Shown here: one piece after another, positions 60,121-64,000 of the stretch
Layout: the number at the start of each line of letters is the position of its first letter
Position numbering within the stretch: the first letter of the stretch is position 1
Source: JAFEBO01 sp050730655
GTDB taxonomy: Bacteria; Planctomycetota; Phycisphaerae; Phycisphaerales; UBA1924
Direction of reading: 5' to 3'
Length of the DNA: 64,000 nucleotides
NCBI GenBank assembly: GCA_050730655.1
Contig: JBOHNL010000015.1
Coordinates: 25,914-89,913, forward strand
The notes under the pieces: generated by a model
Databases searched by the model: none
Told to the model about the DNA's origin: nothing
Seen by the model: the letters and a program-made list of their open reading frames with translations, nothing else
Translations under genes and position numbers: made by a program

Positions 60121-61839
60121 TTATTGGTTGCCGGAAACGTCCAGTACGTACACACTTCGCGACGCGAGCTGATTTATGGGCACGTAGTCCGCAAGGCCGC
60201 CCTTCCCGACCACGCGCGGGGCCGCGGGGTTGACTGAAGCATCCACCTGCAGCAATTCGCGGGGCGGAGCAACGTTGGCGAATGATCCCGCCGCGGCGCG
60301 AATACGGCAGCCCTGCACCGGCTTGTCGGAAAGATTCGCGACGACGATGATCGTCTGCTTGCCCTCTGTGCGCGCAAATGCGTACACCGACTTGTCGCTC
60401 GCATCGAGCGCGGTGTAGTCACCCTTCGCTAGAGCGGGGTTCGACTGACGCAGCCGTGTGAGCTTGCGATAGAGACTCAGCAGCGAGTTCGGGTCGGAGG
60501 ACTCCGACTGAACGTTCTTCGTTGTCGTGTCCTTGTTCGCCGCTCGCCAGGGCTTTCCGGTTGTGAAGCCGGCATTCGCATCGCCGGTCCACTGCATCGG
60601 AGTGCGGATGTTTTCGTCCGGCTTGTCGCCCACGATCCCGAGCTCTTCACCGTAATACATGAACGGAATGCCCGGTTGCGTGAAGAGCAGACTCGCCGCA
60701 AGCTTTGCCTTGGAGAAATCGTCGCCGAATCGCGTCATCGTGCGCGTCTGGTCGTGATTGCTCAGAAACGTGCAGAACTGGTTGCGCGGGTAGGCGGCCC
60801 AAGCATGGACGGTCGCATCCTTGATCCGCTTCGCGTCGGCGGTGTTCACGGCATCAATCGTCGCGAACGACATTTCGAATTCAAAGCACGTGTCGAGCTG
60901 ATCCGGAACATAACTCGCGATCGTCGCCGTGTCGGTCCAGACTTCCCCCACCGTAAACGCATCCTTGTTCACGCTCTTGTAGAACTTGTGCCAGTTGCGC
61001 AGCCACTCGTGCGTCTCTTTCGTGTTTTCCTGCTGGGGACCATCTTCGACGAGGTGACGGATCGCGTCGAGGCGGTAGCCATCAAGCCCATAGTCCTTGA
61101 TCCAAAACTCGGTGACCTTGTCCATCTCCTGGGTCACTTCGGGATTGCGATAGTTCAGGTCGGGCATGTGGCTCGAGAAGATGCCGTAGAAGTACGGCCC
61201 GCCGCCACCGGCGCTCTGCCTTCCACCCGCGTCGCGCGCGGGAAACCAGACGTCCTGATTCCACGGGCCTTTCCACGCCGGCTTGTCCTTCGACCAGATG
61301 AACCAGTCGTGATGCGGGTCTTTGGGATCGGCTGCGTTCTTGAACCACGGATGTTGACTCGACGTGTGATTGAGAACGAGATCGAGAATCACGCGGATGC
61401 CCCGCTTCTTGCACTCGGCCATGAAGCGTTTGAAATCCTCATTGGTGCCATGCTCGGATTCGATCTTGTAGTAGTCGCTCGTCTCGTAACCGTGGTACGT
61501 CGGGCCTTCAAAGACCGGCATCAGCCAGATCGCCGTCGCGCCAAGATCGGTCGTCGTGTTCGGATCGCCGTCGTTGATGTAGTCGAGCTTTTCGATCAAC
61601 CCCGCAAAGTCGCCGATGCCGTCGTTGGCGAGTGGGCCTTTCTCGGAGTCCTTGAACGAACGAACGAAGACCTGATAGAAGATCGCATCGTTCCACCAGC
61701 TATCCATTCGCTGATCGGCGCGGTTTTTGAGGCCGGACTGAACAGGTTTGCTCGGTGAGGCGGGGTTTGTGGTCGCCTGCCCAAATGCGAGCGACGAAAT
61801 GGAACCGGCGGCGAGCAGAAATAGTGCTGAAATACGCAT
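60121..61839 (-). CDS. Exported alpha-amylase-family glycoside hydrolase (GH13)
   Basis: The start at 61839 was preferred to 61860 because AAGGAG precedes it. The signal peptide is MRISALFLLAAGSISSLAFG. The 572-residue protein has the GH13 barrel motifs: LDLVLNHTS, GYRLDAIRH with nucleophile Asp258, TVGEVW with acid-base Glu299, and LSNHDQTR with Asp363. SQHPWF and WNQDVWFPA resemble oligo-1,6-glucosidase/trehalose-synthase-type enzymes. It should degrade alpha-glucans outside the cytoplasm. The exact specificity cannot be read from these motifs. Confidence 0.94.
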   Translation of the reverse strand: MRISALFLLAAGSISSLAFGQATTNPASPSKPVQSGLKNRADQRMDSWWNDAIFYQVFVRSFKDSEKGPLANDGIGDFAGLIEKLDYINDGDPNTTTDLGATAIWLMPVFEGPTYHGYETSDYYKIESEHGTNEDFKRFMAECKKRGIRVILDLVLNHTSSQHPWFKNAADPKDPHHDWFIWSKDKPAWKGPWNQDVWFPARDAGGRQSAGGGGPYFYGIFSSHMPDLNYRNPEVTQEMDKVTEFWIKDYGLDGYRLDAIRHLVEDGPQQENTKETHEWLRNWHKFYKSVNKDAFTVGEVWTDTATIASYVPDQLDTCFEFEMSFATIDAVNTADAKRIKDATVHAWAAYPRNQFCTFLSNHDQTRTMTRFGDDFSKAKLAASLLFTQPGIPFMYYGEELGIVGDKPDENIRTPMQWTGDANAGFTTGKPWRAANKDTTTKNVQSESSDPNSLLSLYRKLTRLRQSNPALAKGDYTALDASDKSVYAFARTEGKQTIIVVANLSDKPVQGCRIRAAAGSFANVAPPRELLQVDASVNPAAPRVVGKGGLADYVPINQLASRSVYVLDVSGNQ

Positions 61840-61967
61840 CGGGTTCAGACTCCTTAGCATCGAAAGCGTAGTAAGAGTCAGCCATTGGGCTCCGCAGGGG
61901 CTTGCAGGTTGTTTGGCGGAACAAATCGGATGCGGCCGAGGTAGGATGTACGGGGCTTTTCTCCTCC

Positions 61968-62393
61968 ATGCTCACACGATTCGCCATCTTCAGGTCTTTT
62001 TTGGTGCTGCTGCTGGCGGTGTGGAATCCACTCTGTCTGTGCAACACGCATGGCGCCGAAGCGGCGAGCCCGGCCCTGAGCGCGTGCGGCGCTGCGTGCA
62101 CCTGCTGCGAGGATTCCAAGGCCCCGGACGGCTGCGATTCGGCAGATTCTGATTCGGGCCACAAATCTGACCATGCGCGACATGATTGTGCCTGCCCGAA
62201 TCTGATTGCAACTTCGGCCCCCGCCAGCGAAGTCGCCGCGAAAAACGTCTCCGTCATGGCGGTTGTGCCGCTGTTTGAAATGCCGCGGCCGGAACCCTTC
62301 GAGCCCCAGGTAGGCGTGGAAGTGCGCTCGCGTTTGGTGTTACCGAAGCCAGCGACATCGCTGCTGCGCCAGCATTGCGCGCTGATTGTGTAG
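61968..62393 (+). CDS. Cys/His-rich secreted protein
   Basis: The 141-residue protein has a signal-like start (FAIFRSFLVLLLAVWNPLC). The mature part is rich in cysteine, His and Asp: CGAACTCCEDSK, SGHKSDHARHDCAC. This is typical of small metal-binding proteins that precede efflux operons. The ATG at 61968 was chosen over one 66 bases upstream for a cleaner signal peptide. The next gene in the strand begins 281 bases later, with an inverted-repeat element between. A copper or silver-binding role is inferred from context. Confidence 0.68.
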   Translation: MLTRFAIFRSFLVLLLAVWNPLCLCNTHGAEAASPALSACGAACTCCEDSKAPDGCDSADSDSGHKSDHARHDCACPNLIATSAPASEVAAKNVSVMAVVPLFEMPRPEPFEPQVGVEVRSRLVLPKPATSLLRQHCALIV

Positions 62394-62464
62394 ACGAAGA
62401 CACTCTTTGAGCGGGACCTTGATCAGCACGTAAGCACGGCGATCATGCGTTCCAAAGAAACAAC

Positions 62465-62588
62465 CTAGGTTCTGTCTGACGAATCACTCGTACGGCGCAT
62501 GTTCGATGCGACGTGCTCATTTTTAGCGTTTCCGCATGGTTCACCCCTGACGATCTCCGCTGGTTTCGATCCGTCAGACAGAACCTAG
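62465..62588. mobile_element. MITE-like element with 17-bp terminal inverted repeats
   Basis: CTAGGTTCTGTCTGACG at 62465-62481 is repeated in exact reverse complement at 62572-62588, and the arms match for a further 4 bases with one mismatch. Both outer ends are CTAG, which can be read as a 4-base target duplication or part of the repeat. The 82-base core between the arms has no gene. The layout is that of a miniature inverted-repeat transposable element mobilised by a transposase elsewhere. It lies in the gap of a metal-efflux operon and may carry or alter its promoter. Confidence 0.65.
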
Positions 62589-62674
62589 TCGTTTCGTCGC
62601 CTCATTACCGCAATCTGGTTGCCGCGGCATGTTTACAGCGCGGCTGCAACGCTCGCACATTGAAAGCAAATCCC

Positions 62675-63397
62675 ATGCGCATCTCGCACCCCGTCTTGAC
62701 AGCTTCCGCCATGTCCTTGTTTTTCTTCTCCGCCCTCGCATGCCCGACACCGGAAGCGCCGCCCCCTGAGAAAACTGCGGCCGCGCCGCCCAAAGCGGCG
62801 GCTCGTTCAGGCGATCCCTATCCGTTCGCGACATGCCCGGTCTCCGGAAAAAAGCTCGGAGAGATGGGCAGCCCGGTCACAAGGTTGTACGAAGGCCGGG
62901 AAGTCCGCTTCTGCTGCGACGCTTGCCCGGCGACGTTTGAGAAACAGATCGATGCGAGCCTTCGCGCAGTCGACGACAAAATCGCGGCGGATCAAGGGTC
63001 GCTTTATCCAACCGCCAATTCCATCGTGACCGGAAAGACGTTACCCGCGAAGCCGATCGAATTTGTATTCGGAAATCGGCTTATCCGCGTGAGCGACGAG
63101 ACCGAGCGCAAGATATTTGAGTCGGACCCGTCCAAGTACTTGGCTCTCTTGAACAAGGCAGTGATCGAAGCGCAGTCGCCCGGCTACCCACTTCTTTCAT
63201 GCCCCGTGAGCGACGAAAAATTCGGAGGCGAAATGGGCGAAGCGGTCAACGTTGTTGTTGCGGGGCGGCTAATTCGAATCTGCTGCGATAGTTGCGCCGA
63301 TTCCGTTGAAGCAGCGCCCGCGAAGTACCTCCTATTGCTCGACACTGCCCGTGCCGCAAAGAAAGCTCCGGCCGGCGCCGAGGAGGGAGCCCGATGA
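62675..63397 (+). CDS. Secreted protein with two TRASH/YHS-like metal-site modules
   Basis: The ATG at 62675 starts a signal peptide (LTASAMSLFFFSALAC), possibly a lipoprotein. The 240-residue protein contains a module (CPVSGKKLGEMG then REVRFCCDACPATFEK) that recurs later as CPVSDEKFGGEMG then RLIRICCDSCADSVE. Each has one early and three clustered cysteines, as in TRASH/YHS-type metal sites. A similar but Cys-less middle module lies between. The stop overlaps the start of the TolC-family gene (ATGA). A metal-handling role in efflux is inferred. Confidence 0.75.
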   Translation: MRISHPVLTASAMSLFFFSALACPTPEAPPPEKTAAAPPKAAARSGDPYPFATCPVSGKKLGEMGSPVTRLYEGREVRFCCDACPATFEKQIDASLRAVDDKIAADQGSLYPTANSIVTGKTLPAKPIEFVFGNRLIRVSDETERKIFESDPSKYLALLNKAVIEAQSPGYPLLSCPVSDEKFGGEMGEAVNVVVAGRLIRICCDSCADSVEAAPAKYLLLLDTARAAKKAPAGAEEGAR

Positions 63398-64000
63398 ATC
63401 GCTGCGCGGCATGGTGCGGAGCCATCGCGCTCGCGTTAGTGAATGGATGCGCTCAATACAAACAGGGCCACGGTTTCTCGGATGTGCAGAATGCTGTCGC
63501 CGAAAGAACGGGCATGCGCGTCCATTGGAACGTCAACGCGCCGGAAGACAAGGAAGTCGAAACGGCGGTAAATGGCCTGCTCGCGAAGGAGCTGGGCGCA
63601 GACGAGGCCGTGCAGATCGCGCTCCTGAACAACCGGCGATTGCAGGCAACGTACGAAGACCTCAGTATCGCCCAGGCAGAACTCGTGAAAGCCGGGCTGC
63701 TGAAAAACCCGGTCTTCCGAGGCGAGTTCCGGCTTGGGTTCGATGGCGGGAACGCCGTCGCGCTCGACGTCGCGCAGGATTTCATCAGCATCTTGTACCT
63801 GCCTCTGCGCAAGAGTCGGGCGGAATCGGCCTTTGAAGCATCGAAGGCGCGAGTCACCGGAGAGATTCTCGATCTGGCGTCGGAAGTGCGGCGAACCTAT
63901 TTCGATCACGTTGCGTCCGTACAAGAACTGGACCTGATGCGAAACGTTGAAGAGTCAACGGCAGCGTCGACAGACCTCTCGGAGCGCCTCCGCGCCGCGG
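63394..64000 (+). CDS. TolC-family outer membrane lipoprotein (3' end outside window)
   Basis: Translated directly from the sequence, the 202 visible codons begin MNRCAAWCGAIALALVNGC, a lipoprotein signal. The TolC/OEP coiled-coil pattern follows: QIALLNNRRLQATYEDLSIA, AQAELVKAGLLKNPVF and SKARVTGEILDLASEVRRTYF. Such proteins form the outer-membrane channel of RND-type metal efflux or of multicopper-oxidase loci. It is translationally coupled to the double-module gene. The frame is open to the window end. Confidence 0.9.
   Translation, partial: MNRCAAWCGAIALALVNGCAQYKQGHGFSDVQNAVAERTGMRVHWNVNAPEDKEVETAVNGLLAKELGADEAVQIALLNNRRLQATYEDLSIAQAELVKAGLLKNPVFRGEFRLGFDGGNAVALDVAQDFISILYLPLRKSRAESAFEASKARVTGEILDLASEVRRTYFDHVASVQELDLMRNVEESTAASTDLSERLRAA

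Noticed and set aside
1..64000. CRISPR array, tRNA, rRNA or prophage
   Set aside because: I saw no regularly spaced direct repeats, no tRNA-like or rRNA-like segments and no phage structural or integrase genes. A tRNA scan could still reveal a missed tRNA in the non-coding stretches.

Overview
The window is GC-rich, gene-dense bacterial chromosome with 58 recognisable coding regions. One is a broken gene, two run off the window ends and three are weakly supported small ORFs. I see no rRNA, tRNA, CRISPR array, phage or full insertion sequence. The best taxonomic guess is a planctomycete, probably of the class Phycisphaerae. This rests on a PEP-CTERM-type sorting tail with a PSPGT motif and Arg-rich end, an rsmH standing apart from any division cluster, a BatA-like/ABC module with very long secreted partners, an RNHCP protein, and many secreted proteins of unknown function. 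It is inference, not proof.

Layout. 1-9256: a plus-strand block with the end of a BatA-like membrane protein, a large exported membrane-anchored protein, an ABC ATPase, a double-length ABC-2 permease and a 961-residue secreted protein. 9246-18016: a methyltransferase and a polysaccharide deacetylase on the minus strand, an exported esterase, a DUF6265 protein, an isoaspartyl peptidase, an alpha/beta-hydrolase lipoprotein, two DinB-type proteins and an outer-membrane beta-barrel. 18100-26523: a complete kdp potassium-uptake operon (small protein, kdpF, A, B, C, D, E) facing the barrel gene across an intergenic region with direct repeats typical of an OmpR-family regulator. 26563-28660: a TPP riboswitch whose own 3' strand carries the thiC ribosome binding site, then thiC.

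28800-41120: scattered single genes and short operons. They include a PEP-CTERM protein, VOC proteins, a DUF3465 protein, a pair of paralogous membrane proteins, a serine hydrolase, an ArsR regulator with a two-domain SRPBCC protein behind a well-formed promoter and two palindromes, rsmH, an arylamine N-acetyltransferase, a cyclophilin lipoprotein, an MFS transporter ending in a zinc ribbon, two tiny charged lipoproteins and a frameshifted pyridoxamine-oxidase-like gene. 41439-47383: an HtrA protease, small secreted proteins, a DUF2585 membrane protein and another DinB protein.

47446-51755 holds a DUF3313 lipoprotein, acetate kinase and phosphoketolase in tight succession. Together the two enzymes would turn xylulose-5-phosphate or fructose-6-phosphate into acetyl phosphate and then acetate plus ATP. 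51814-61839: HdeD, an RNHCP protein, an unknown secreted protein followed by a Tat-exported flavin amine oxidase, an exported MsrB-MsrA fusion, two tandem PAS-LuxR regulators and an exported GH13 amylase. 61968-64000 is the start of a probable metal-handling efflux operon: a Cys-rich secreted protein, a protein with two metal-site-like modules and a TolC-family lipoprotein cut by the window edge. A 124-bp inverted-repeat element, MITE-like, is inserted inside it.

The genes worth most attention are the regulatory intergenic regions (kdp, thiC, ArsR), the MITE-like element, the two PAS-LuxR paralogues and the uncharacterised membrane-protein pair.
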